Source of the DNA: Bacillota bacterium
GTDB lineage: Bacteria > Bacillota > Clostridia > Peptostreptococcales > Anaerovoracaceae
DNA length: 64,000 bases
Assembly (NCBI GenBank): GCA_023415235.1
Contig: JAEZLP010000031.1
Location: 57,921 to 121,920 of the forward strand
Direction of reading: 5' to 3'
The position numbers and the translations under genes are program-made. The notes under the pieces are model-generated. The model saw only the letters and a list, made by a program, of their open reading frames with translations, was not told where the DNA came from and did no database searches. Shown here in pieces: positions 49,882 through 57,351 of the stretch. Within the stretch, counting starts at the first letter, position 1, and every line of letters begins with the position of its first letter.

Positions 49882-51567
49882 ATGAAGAAAAGGTTGATTT
49901 CAGGGATTATTGTATTTTGTCTGGTTGTTACGGGAATTCAAAGCGGTCTGCTGCTTTATCTTCCGGCTTATGGAGGAGACGGCGATTCCTGTACTCTGCT
50001 GTACAACAATCAAAGAATCAGTCAGAGGGGATATCTGATCAACAATACGCCTTATCTCCCGGTATCTTTGATTGGCAGCTACGCGAAAAACTCCGGAATA
50101 AAGGTGGATCAGGAGAATAAAAGACTGATGATCGATCTGGCCTCCCAGAATATCATGATGGCCGATGACGCAACCACCAAATTTGTGAAAACCTATGGGG
50201 GAAATGTGTATATCCCCCTTCGGGAGATTGAGAAGGAGCTGTATTTCCCGCTGAATACGACAGAACAGCTCTTTAAACTTAGCTACTCCGTCTCCGGCAA
50301 TACGATTAAAATGCGCTCCTATTCGGGTACTGACAAGATCGCCAGGATCAATCGCGACGGAGTCCAGGCAGTCTCCTCCCTGCTCGAAAGTGATGGAAAA
50401 GCGGTGAATTTTTCTTTGAACGATACCGTATTTATTACCGGGGAGACGGACAACTACTATAAAATCTCCGCCGATGACGGCGGCACCGTCTACGTGATGA
50501 AGGATGACGTTACCATCTCGGAAATCGATCTGTCGAAAATCGATTTCTATGCTCCGAAAAAAAATAAATTCAAGCGCGACAGTGAAAAAATCAGTCTGGC
50601 TTGGGAATATGTCGCCGCTGTCACCCCCAGCGCCCCTGCGATCAAGCATAACGGACTTGACATCCTTGCCCCAACCTGGTTCGATCTCATTGTAGACGGC
50701 GACGGAAGTGTTGAAAACAATGGCGATAAGGGTTATACCGATGCCGCTCATTCAAAAGGATATCAGGTTTGGGCTACAATAACTAATAATATGTCAACAA
50801 AGGGTTCCACGGCCTTTACGACAAAAACCTTCAACAACAGCGGGCTTCTGAACAGATCCGTTGCGCAGTACATTTTCTATGCAAGTCTTTACAATGTGGA
50901 TGGAATCAATATCGACTATGAGGACGTTTCCGACAGCGACGCGGCCGGTCTCGTGGCATTTACCGCATTGCTGCGAAATTATACCGAAAGGCAGGGTCTG
51001 GTCTTATCCATCGATACTCTCATTCCAAGGCCCTGGACTGTGGAATACGACAGGAAAGCTCTTTCAAAATACGTGGATTACCTGGTGGTGATGACTTATG
51101 ACGAACACTACGCCGGAAGCCCTGCGGCAGGTTCTATCGCATCATTGCCCTGGGTGGAGGAAGCAGTAAAGGCCACGCTGAAAGAAGTTCCCGCCTCCAA
51201 GCTTCTTCTCGGGATTCCGCTATACACAAGGATCTGGACCGTAGACGCTTCTGGAAAGATTATCTCCAACCCTTCCGCGAAGATGCCCAGTGTCCGCGAG
51301 ACGATTCAGTCCAAAAATCTGACGCCGAAATGGCTGGACAAGGAAAAGCAATATTATGTGGAATATCCCAATGGGGGAAATACCAGCAAGATTTGGATCG
51401 AGGATTCCCGTTCCATCGCCAACCGCTTGAATCTGGCAGTAAAATACAATCTGGCCGGCGCGGCCTGTTGGCAGATCAGTCAGGGCGAGGACAGAATCTG
51501 GGAGGTTTTTGACGGCATGCTGAAGAAGAACAAATCCCTTCAAAGCTTCGAAGAACCTTACCGATAA
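49882..51567 (+). CDS. Exported glycoside hydrolase family 18-like protein with stalk domain
   Basis: 561 residues: signal peptide or anchor (residues 1-30), a copper-amine-oxidase-N-like/stalk domain (about 35-145: LLYNNQRISQRGYLINNTPYLPVSLI), an SH3-like segment (150-215) and a GH18 barrel (about 235-550). The GH18 catalytic motif DGINIDYED (340-348) has the acid Glu347, as in spore cortex-lytic YaaH/SleL-type N-acetylglucosaminidases; KYVDYLVVMTYDEHY and LLLGIPLYTRIW and the final AGAACWQIS are also family motifs. Probable role: peptidoglycan or spore-cortex remodelling. AAGGGAG precedes the ATG. It is divergent from the GH26-like gene. Confidence 0.9.
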   Translation: MKKRLISGIIVFCLVVTGIQSGLLLYLPAYGGDGDSCTLLYNNQRISQRGYLINNTPYLPVSLIGSYAKNSGIKVDQENKRLMIDLASQNIMMADDATTKFVKTYGGNVYIPLREIEKELYFPLNTTEQLFKLSYSVSGNTIKMRSYSGTDKIARINRDGVQAVSSLLESDGKAVNFSLNDTVFITGETDNYYKISADDGGTVYVMKDDVTISEIDLSKIDFYAPKKNKFKRDSEKISLAWEYVAAVTPSAPAIKHNGLDILAPTWFDLIVDGDGSVENNGDKGYTDAAHSKGYQVWATITNNMSTKGSTAFTTKTFNNSGLLNRSVAQYIFYASLYNVDGINIDYEDVSDSDAAGLVAFTALLRNYTERQGLVLSIDTLIPRPWTVEYDRKALSKYVDYLVVMTYDEHYAGSPAAGSIASLPWVEEAVKATLKEVPASKLLLGIPLYTRIWTVDASGKIISNPSAKMPSVRETIQSKNLTPKWLDKEKQYYVEYPNGGNTSKIWIEDSRSIANRLNLAVKYNLAGAACWQISQGEDRIWEVFDGMLKKNKSLQSFEEPYR

Positions 51568-51632
51568 TTCCCGGTCTCCTTATCGCGGAGCTTTGCGCGA
51601 GATTATTTTCATGAACCGAATTTAACCATACA

Positions 51633-51665
51633 AAAAGTGCGGATCATAGTTTTATCCGCACTTTT
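51633..51665. terminator. Bidirectional terminator
   Basis: AAAAGTGCGGAT (51633-51644) pairs with ATCCGCACTTTT (51654-51665), with U-runs on either strand. It terminates the GH18-like gene and the convergent SdpI-like gene. Confidence 0.9.
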
Positions 51666-51675
51666 CTGTTTTCCC

Positions 51676-52326
51676 TTATCTTGTTATTTGTTTGTAGATC
51701 ACATAAGAGTATACCGTCGTAATGATCATCGGCACGAACAACCCTGCCATCAGGATCACAAAGCTCGCCGCTCCGCCTGTAAATACAACTCCGATCAGCG
51801 CCACAAAACCGCCTGCCACCATCAGCTTGGCTCCCAGTTGATGGGTTCGCCTCCAAACCTCTTCGTTGGCAAGTGTCCAGGGGAATTTAAAGCCGACGAA
51901 ATAATTATGCCTTACCCTGCTCATGATATTTCCCATTATGATGAACATAACCGCCACTCCGCCCGGAATCCACTTGTCTATGGCAACCGGGTAACCCAGC
52001 GCCGCTCCTGCGGTGATTCCGAACATCAGCAGGAAAAAAAGGTGGATGGTATATCGGATGACCAAATACGAGCTGCCAAATTTACTGTAATTCACCCGCT
52101 TGGGGTCCAGGTTCGGCGTAATGAGCAGCAGAATATATATGGCGATATTCAGGACCGGCAGAAAAAAAGTTCCAAATTCTTTCGAGCTGTAATCATCCAC
52201 AACTCCCTGTACATTCCAGTGGGTCGGAACCTGATCCGGCATATGCGGATACAGGAAGATTGCTGCAATCAGCGGGATTGCCAGTATCAGAAGCAGCGGC
52301 AATTCTCTTTTCAAGTTATATTTCAT
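51676..52326 (-). CDS. SdpI-family membrane protein (DUF1648 + SdpI domains)
   Basis: 216 residues with six hydrophobic helices. The N-terminal DUF1648 part has LIAAIFLYPHMPDQVPTHWNVQGVVDDYSSK (PxHxxxxGxxDxxxxK), followed by the SdpI domain with NYFVGFKFPWTLANEEVWRRTHQLGAKLMVAGG. In Bacillus, SdpI is the immunity protein against the SdpC toxin and a signal receptor for SdpR; homologues without SdpC are common. AGGAGG is nine bases before the ATG at 52324-52326, which overlaps the sdpR-like gene by 11 bp. No toxin gene is visible here. Confidence 0.9.
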   Translation of the reverse strand: MKYNLKRELPLLLILAIPLIAAIFLYPHMPDQVPTHWNVQGVVDDYSSKEFGTFFLPVLNIAIYILLLITPNLDPKRVNYSKFGSSYLVIRYTIHLFFLLMFGITAGAALGYPVAIDKWIPGGVAVMFIIMGNIMSRVRHNYFVGFKFPWTLANEEVWRRTHQLGAKLMVAGGFVALIGVVFTGGAASFVILMAGLFVPMIITTVYSYVIYKQITR

Positions 52327-52606
52327 TATCAACGTCCTCCTCTTTCTTGATAAAATTCAGAAAAAAACTCAGCATCTCCTGAAAAACCGTTGTATTCAAA
52401 GAATAATATATGTTCTGTCCCTGCCGTTCATCCATGACCAGATTAGCCTGCTTCAGCAGGTTTAAATGGTGACTGATGCTGGGTTTTGATATGTTGAAGG
52501 AATCTGCGATCTCTCCGGCGGTTAGATCCTTCTCCTTCAGTAGCTGCAGGATTTTCCTCCTTGTGGGATCGGAAAGCGCCTTAAACGCATTGTTTTGATT
52601 GGACAT
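52316..52606 (-). CDS. ArsR-family autorepressor, SdpR-like
   Basis: 96 residues: winged-helix ArsR fold with FKALSDPTRRKILQLLKEKDLTAGEIADSFNISKPSISHHLNLLKQANLV, where S-K-P-S-I-S-H-H-L is the recognition helix. No metal-binding CxC motif, as expected for SdpR-type autorepressors. GGAGGTG precedes the ATG at 52604-52606. A 34-bp perfect palindrome 39 bp upstream is the likely operator; co-transcribed SdpI-like protein could sequester it at the membrane, as in the Bacillus sdpRI operon. Confidence 0.9.
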   Translation of the reverse strand: MSNQNNAFKALSDPTRRKILQLLKEKDLTAGEIADSFNISKPSISHHLNLLKQANLVMDERQGQNIYYSLNTTVFQEMLSFFLNFIKKEEDVDNEI

Positions 52607-52644
52607 TTCTTCACCTCCGTCATTTGCGTATCCCAATCGCGATA

Positions 52645-52678
52645 ATTATATATTTAGATAATTATCTAAATATATAAT
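52645..52678. promoter_or_regulatory. 34-bp perfect palindrome, probable SdpR-like operator
   Basis: The AT-only-but-for-two-GC-pairs sequence ATTATATATTTAGATAA and its exact reverse complement lie end to end. On the minus strand it contains TATAAT (complement of 52645-52650) suitable as the -10 box for the sdpR-sdpI-like operon, so bound repressor would cover the promoter. Confidence 0.8.
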
Positions 52679-52762
52679 TTTTATATCATAGATTCCCGTT
52701 GTTGTAAAGCGAAAAATATTAAAAGATTCCCTTGGCTGTTAAACGAAATCTACATTAATAAG

Positions 52763-52795
52763 CCCCGTCACTGCAAAAAAGTGGAAATGACGGGG
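52763..52795 (-). other. Hairpin beyond the ABC-F terminator
   Basis: CCCCGTCA (52763-52770) and TGACGGGG (52788-52795) pair perfectly. It lies after the main terminator of the ABC-F gene and before the SdpR-like promoter region; possibly a secondary terminator. Confidence 0.55.
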
Positions 52796-52804
52796 ATAAG
52801 AAAA

Positions 52805-52825
52805 AAGGACAGTGAATCTGTCCTT
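52805..52825 (-). terminator. Terminator of the ABC-F operon
   Basis: On the minus strand AAGGACAG, loop ATTCA, CTGTCCTT followed by TTTTCTT, starting 20 bases after the stop codon. Confidence 0.88.
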
Positions 52826-52844
52826 CAGAAATAAGCGTTATTGC

Positions 52845-54434
52845 TTAATAGTTTGCTTCGATGTATTCGTCATAGGTGCACGACCGGTCTATCATGGTGC
52901 CGTCTTCCCTGATTTCGATGATCCTGTTGGCAATGGTCTGGATAAACTGGTGGTCATGGGAGGAAAACAGAATGATTCCCTTGAAGTCAATCAAACCATT
53001 GTTCACCGCTGTGATGGATTCCAGATCCAGATGATTGGTGGGCTGATCCAGGATCAGCACGTTGGAGCCGAAGAGCATCATTCTGGAAAGCATACAGCGG
53101 ACCTTTTCTCCTCCGGAAAGCACCTTCACCGGCTTGAACACATCATCGCCGGAAAACAGCATCCTGCCAAGAAATCCTCGCATAAAGGTTTCCGTCGTCT
53201 CCTCCGTAAACTGGCCCAGCCATTTCACCAGATTCAGATCGCAATCGTTAAAGAAGGCAGAGTTGTCCATTGGGAAATAGGAACGTGACGTGCTGACACC
53301 CCATTTGAAGGCGCCCCCATCCGGCTCCAGCTCTTCCACAAGGATTTTAAACAGCGTGGTGTTGGCGATTTCATTCTCTCCCACAAAGGCAATCTTGTCG
53401 CCCTTGTTGACCCGGAAGGAGATATCCTTCAACACCTGTACTCCATCCAGCTTTTTACTGAGCCCTTCCACAGTAAGTATCTCTTTTCCCGGTTCCCGGT
53501 CCATAGAAAAGCCTACGAAGGGATATCTTCTGGAGGATACCGGCAGCTCGTCCACCGTCAGCTTATCCAGCAGCTTCTTTCGGGAAGTGGCCTGCTTGGA
53601 CTTTGATTTATTGGCGGAGAACCTTTGGATAAAGCTTTGCAGCTCCCGTATCTTGTCTTCATTTTTCTTGCTCTGATCCCGGAGCATCTTCTGGATCAGC
53701 TGACTGGATTCATACCAGAATTCATAGTTTCCGACAAACATTTTTATTTTGCCGTAGTCAACATCCACGATGCTGGTACAGACGGTATTCAGAAAATGCC
53801 TGTCATGGGAAACCACTATGACGGTTCCTTCATAATCGAGCAGAAAGTCCTCCAGCCAGTTGATGGCAAGGATGTCCAGATGGTTTGTCGGCTCGTCAAG
53901 CAGGATAATGTCAGGCTTGCCGAACAGCGCCTGGGCCAGGAGCACCTTGACCTTTTCTTTTCCGGTCAGGGTGTTCATTTCCCTGTATAGGATATCGATT
54001 CCCAATCCCAAGCCCTGTACCAGTCTGCTAGCGTCCGATTCGGCCTCCCAGCCGTTTAGTTCGGCGAATTCCGCTTCCAGTTCAGAAGCCTTGATCCCGT
54101 CCTCGTCGGTAAAATCCTCTTTGGAATACAAAGCGTCCTTTTCCTTCATGATCTCATACAATCTGGAATTGCCTATGATGATTGTATCTAAAACGGTAAA
54201 TTCATCATAGGCAAAGTGGTCCTGTTTTAGCACCGACATTCTCATGTGGGGCGGTATGCTTACCTCGCCGGTGGAAGGCTCCAGATCTCCGGACAGGATT
54301 CTCAAAAAGGTCGATTTCCCTGCTCCGTTTGCTCCAATGATTCCATAGCAATTTTCTCTTGTAAATTTAAGATTTACATCTTTAAATAATGTGGTTCCGC
54401 TGAAATTCAAGCTTACATTTGTTACTGTTATCAT
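52845..54434 (-). CDS. ABC-F family ATPase with one degenerate ATP site
   Basis: 529 residues, two ABC domains joined by the charged ABC-F linker (about 235-300), no membrane part; ABC-F proteins act on ribosomes (translation factors or antibiotic protection). Domain 1 has Walker A GANGAGKST (Lys40), Walker B LLDEPTNHLD (Glu181), but signature LTGKE at 156-160 instead of LSGGE. Domain 2 has intact signature LSGGEK (439-444), but Walker A GENEIANTT (Asn358 replaces Lys) and Walker B ILDQPTNHLD (Gln464 replaces catalytic Glu). Both losses fall in the same composite site. Layout is YkpA/YbiT-like. Its ATG overlaps the upstream small gene's stop (ATGA). Confidence 0.92.
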   Translation of the reverse strand: MITVTNVSLNFSGTTLFKDVNLKFTRENCYGIIGANGAGKSTFLRILSGDLEPSTGEVSIPPHMRMSVLKQDHFAYDEFTVLDTIIIGNSRLYEIMKEKDALYSKEDFTDEDGIKASELEAEFAELNGWEAESDASRLVQGLGLGIDILYREMNTLTGKEKVKVLLAQALFGKPDIILLDEPTNHLDILAINWLEDFLLDYEGTVIVVSHDRHFLNTVCTSIVDVDYGKIKMFVGNYEFWYESSQLIQKMLRDQSKKNEDKIRELQSFIQRFSANKSKSKQATSRKKLLDKLTVDELPVSSRRYPFVGFSMDREPGKEILTVEGLSKKLDGVQVLKDISFRVNKGDKIAFVGENEIANTTLFKILVEELEPDGGAFKWGVSTSRSYFPMDNSAFFNDCDLNLVKWLGQFTEETTETFMRGFLGRMLFSGDDVFKPVKVLSGGEKVRCMLSRMMLFGSNVLILDQPTNHLDLESITAVNNGLIDFKGIILFSSHDHQFIQTIANRIIEIREDGTMIDRSCTYDEYIEANY

Positions 54435-54880
54435 TCATACTCCTCTAAATTCGCATAGACTGCATCCATGTTGCGCAGTCCGTTCTGCAGGTCCTCTGTC
54501 GCTTTCTGGACATGATGGACCGCTTTTCTGTAATCAATCATATTTACCTTCTCACCTTCGCTCTTTTTATAGAGGATGGTTTGGCAGGAAACCTGAGCGT
54601 CAATCAATTTGACAAAAAGGGAATGGGCTATTCCCAGCTTTTCCTTTACTTCCGCCGCCAGCTCATCGTCTTCATCAATGACGATTTTTTTCAGGTTGAC
54701 GTTTTGAACCTTTTTCTTAAACTCCTTCAGCTTCGCGATCCGGGCTTTATAGTCTACCCGCTTGAATATGGTTGTAATGCGGGATTCTCCGGCGATCTGT
54801 CTTTCCAGATCCTTATACCGTTCAATAATATCTACATAAAAAGATTCTACTGCGTCTGTTATGTTTTGCCGATTTGACAT
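54431..54880 (-). CDS. Small helical protein of unknown function, coupled to the ABC-F gene
   Basis: 149 residues, mostly charged and predicted helical (for example FYVDIIERYKDLERQIAG, RIAKLKEFKKKVQNVNLKK, DYRKAVHHVQKATEDLQNGLRN), one cysteine, no signal or membrane helix. I do not recognise a family. AGGAGG is ten bases before the ATG of MSNRQNIT (54878-54880), which is preferred over an ATG three codons earlier that would sit on the ribosome binding site. The stop TGA overlaps the ABC-F start ATG (ATGA), so both proteins are made in a coupled way and probably act together. Confidence 0.8.
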   Translation of the reverse strand: MSNRQNITDAVESFYVDIIERYKDLERQIAGESRITTIFKRVDYKARIAKLKEFKKKVQNVNLKKIVIDEDDELAAEVKEKLGIAHSLFVKLIDAQVSCQTILYKKSEGEKVNMIDYRKAVHHVQKATEDLQNGLRNMDAVYANLEEYE

Positions 54881-54947
54881 TTTTCCCATTCCTCCTAAAA
54901 TCTTATCGGTATGCTGATATGTGAATCCTGATCAAAGAGCAGGCCCG

Positions 54948-55442
54948 TTATAACGTCAATTCCCGGTATAGCTTCTCATCGGTGTCGCTGAATGCCACCA
55001 GGATCACTTCCATGTCATAATCCTTTAAAAAATCCTGAATACACCCCACTGCAATTCTGGCTGCCTGTTCCTTCGGATATCCGTAAACTCCTGTGGATAT
55101 GGCGGGAAACGCAATGGATTTCAAGCCGTTCTTCCTTGCCAGTTCCAGGCAGTTCCGGTAGCAGCTGGCCAATAGCTCCGGCTCCCCGTTTCCGCCTCCG
55201 CGCCATACTGGTCCGACGGCATGGATTACATGCTTGGCCGGCAGCCGATATCCCTTTGTGAGCTTCGCCTGTCCCGTTGGACAGCCATTTAAGGTTCTGC
55301 ATTCCTCAAGCAGTTCCGAGCCTGCCGCCCTGTGGATCGCTCCATCCACGCCTCCGCCCCCAAGCAGCGTTTCATTGGCCGCGTTGACGATGGCGTCGAC
55401 CTCAAGCTTGGTGATGTCTCCGCGGTAAAGTTCAATTCCCAT
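54948..55442 (-). CDS. Macro-domain protein, O-acetyl-ADP-ribose deacetylase type
   Basis: 164 residues forming a single macro domain: GDITKLEVDAIVNAANETLLGGGGVDGAIHRAAG (ADP-ribose binding NAAN and GGGGVDGAIH), HVIHAVGPVW, and SIAFPAISTGVYGYPKEQAA (phosphate loop STGVYGYP). These motifs are those of the MacroD/YmdB-like deacetylases that hydrolyse O-acetyl-ADP-ribose or mono-ADP-ribose on proteins. AAAGGAGG precedes the ATG. It is followed by the small gene of the ABC-F operon and preceded by thpR. Confidence 0.93.
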   Translation of the reverse strand: MGIELYRGDITKLEVDAIVNAANETLLGGGGVDGAIHRAAGSELLEECRTLNGCPTGQAKLTKGYRLPAKHVIHAVGPVWRGGGNGEPELLASCYRNCLELARKNGLKSIAFPAISTGVYGYPKEQAARIAVGCIQDFLKDYDMEVILVAFSDTDEKLYRELTL

Positions 55443-55493
55443 CCTGATGCCTCCTTTATTCTGATATTCTGACAGATTCGCCCCGGTTCCGTT

Positions 55494-56030
55494 CTAGGAA
55501 AGAGCTCTGTTGTATATCTCCGTATAAGTGAGCTTCCCATTGATCCGTTCCGATTTCATCAGGCTGATTTTTGAAACTGTCATCTCTTTTTTTATATCCC
55601 CGAGAGCTCCGAACACTTCCCTATGCGGTTCGGAAAGAACAATCTGCCGGCCCAAGGTGAGATGCGGGAAATATGCTCTATCCTCCACGGAAAATCCCTC
55701 TTTTTTCAGTTCCAGGGACAATTGCTTCTGAAGCTTCTGCAGGAAGTCATTTCTCCCTACACCGGCCCAGTGGATGTCGCCGCCTCTTCTCTCGAACTTG
55801 CCAAAGCCCTTGACTTCGATCAGAAATGATTCTCCTGTAACCTGGTTCATCGCTGTTTTGACGGCTTCCACCCTGTCAGATCCGAGCTCGCCGAGAAAAA
55901 CCAGCGTCAGATGAAGGTTATCCCTATGAGTAAAAGTTCCCTTTACAGCCAACCTTTTTAATTCCCCCACCGCTGTCATCAGGTGCTCTTTGATCTCATC
56001 ATTTAAATTTATAGCGATAAAAAGCCTCAT
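55494..56030 (-). CDS. thpR: RNA 2',3'-cyclic phosphodiesterase ThpR
   Basis: 178 residues of the 2H phosphoesterase family. The two HxTx motifs are HLTLVF (in RDNLHLTLVFLGEL) and HLTLGR (in YFPHLTLGRQIVL), with the N-terminal MRLFIAINLNDEIKEHL typical of ThpR (formerly LigT). It opens 2',3'-cyclic phosphates of RNA. GGAAAGGG precedes the ATG at 56028-56030; a 25-codon extension upstream has no similarity. Confidence 0.94.
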   Translation of the reverse strand: MRLFIAINLNDEIKEHLMTAVGELKRLAVKGTFTHRDNLHLTLVFLGELGSDRVEAVKTAMNQVTGESFLIEVKGFGKFERRGGDIHWAGVGRNDFLQKLQKQLSLELKKEGFSVEDRAYFPHLTLGRQIVLSEPHREVFGALGDIKKEMTVSKISLMKSERINGKLTYTEIYNRALS

Positions 56031-56110
56031 AACCAATCCCTTTCCTCTCATCGTTTCGGCAGCAGTTGCAGCAAATGCTGCTCCGATTCCTGCATTTATG
56101 CCCACCGGAA

Positions 56111-57190
56111 TCAGTTCAGCGGAAGGATCCTTGCAGCCTGATTCCGGACCTGATCCGGAATATCTCCAATCTCCCAGCCGGGGGAAGTGGTCTCCACATA
56201 GTAATACCGCGTCCCGTCTACCTCAAAATAGCTTCCCGGAACGGATTCCTCCCCCTTTACACCAACTCCCATGTGATCCGGAAACTGCACCAGCACGGTT
56301 CCATATCCAAGCTCCCGCAAGAGAGAAGCCAATAGGATTGCACTGTCTTCGCAGTCTCCGCCTTCGTCGGCCAGAGTTTCCAGCGGAAATTTCGGATGCT
56401 CGTCATACCCCGTGCCTACTTTATCATCTACATAATTGAGATTTTGAACAAAAAATACAATGTTCCTGACCATGTCAAGGTCGGAATAATGCTCCTTCTC
56501 CGCAGCCTCTTTAAATTTAGCCGCCAAACCAGCAAGATATTCATCATCTGAGGGATCGGTGACATAGTAGCTGTAATTCCTGATCTTTTTCCGGTCCACG
56601 GTCTTATAATAGTCATATGCCGTTTTCGGTATCTTCAGCTCGTAAGTCCAGGTGCCCTTTCCGTAATTCCAGGTGTAATCCACCTCAAGATATTCCGCTG
56701 CTTCCACACCTTCCTGACCGTCCGAAAGCCCCTGTTCAGCGCCTTCCTCCTGGAGTACCGGGCCCGTTTCCCGTGTGGAATGCTCCCGGTTCAGACCAGG
56801 CAGCAAAAACGCCATGCAGACTGCCATCAACAAAATCATGACAAAAGGAAAAAACAGACTGTTCTTTCTTTTCTCTTTTGTCCTTGCTTTTTCCCTTGGC
56901 TCCGGCTCTTCCTCCTTAGGAATATGGGAATATATGAGGCTGCCGTTGGCAAAGATCAAGCAATCCCTGGTTTCCTTTCCTCCAAGGATGATCTCAAGCA
57001 CTTCCTTCCGGTTCTCCTCATCGAAGATATGTCCTATGAGGCGACCGTTATAAGCGCTGAAGTTCTGATCCTGCAGCTCGCCGTTGACGAATAGGCTTTC
57101 CCCTTCAGGGCCGTCATTTCGGATCAGTATCTTGTTCCCTTTATAACTCAGTTCAAAGTCAGTATCATAGTAATCAGAATTCAGCCGCAT
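56111..57190 (-). CDS. Membrane protein with extracellular transglutaminase-like domain
   Basis: 359 residues. An N-terminal cytosolic part (1-100) rich in beta strands (FELSYKGNKILIRNDG, LIFANGSLIYSHIP) and a basic stretch (PREKARTKEKRKNS) precede one transmembrane helix (about 112-131). The outer part contains the transglutaminase-like catalytic residues: Cys in EGGDCEDSAILLASLL, His in FPDHMGVGVKG and Asp in YFEVDGTRYYYVETT. Such domains act as cysteine proteases or as peptide cross-linking enzymes. The combination with an intracellular domain suggests sensing or anchoring, but no partner is obvious. GGAGA precedes the ATG. Confidence 0.82.
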   Translation of the reverse strand: MRLNSDYYDTDFELSYKGNKILIRNDGPEGESLFVNGELQDQNFSAYNGRLIGHIFDEENRKEVLEIILGGKETRDCLIFANGSLIYSHIPKEEEPEPREKARTKEKRKNSLFFPFVMILLMAVCMAFLLPGLNREHSTRETGPVLQEEGAEQGLSDGQEGVEAAEYLEVDYTWNYGKGTWTYELKIPKTAYDYYKTVDRKKIRNYSYYVTDPSDDEYLAGLAAKFKEAAEKEHYSDLDMVRNIVFFVQNLNYVDDKVGTGYDEHPKFPLETLADEGGDCEDSAILLASLLRELGYGTVLVQFPDHMGVGVKGEESVPGSYFEVDGTRYYYVETTSPGWEIGDIPDQVRNQAARILPLN

Positions 57191-57351
57191 TCCAATTCTC
57201 CATCTATTCTATTCATGAAAAAAGGCAAGTCCGCGTTATGTTCCATGTCCCTGCCCGATTTCTTTTAACAAGCCCGTTTCTCCAATGCCTGACCAGTTTA
57301 TTATACCAGAAAACAAGGATTTATGAAACGGTTATTTCATTCTGCGCTGTC

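Noticed and set aside
52316..52326. Toxin gene of an SdpC-like killing system near the SdpR/SdpI pair
   Set aside because: No signal-peptide-bearing SdpC-like frame or sdpAB homologue is present on either side; only the regulator and immunity-type protein are supported.
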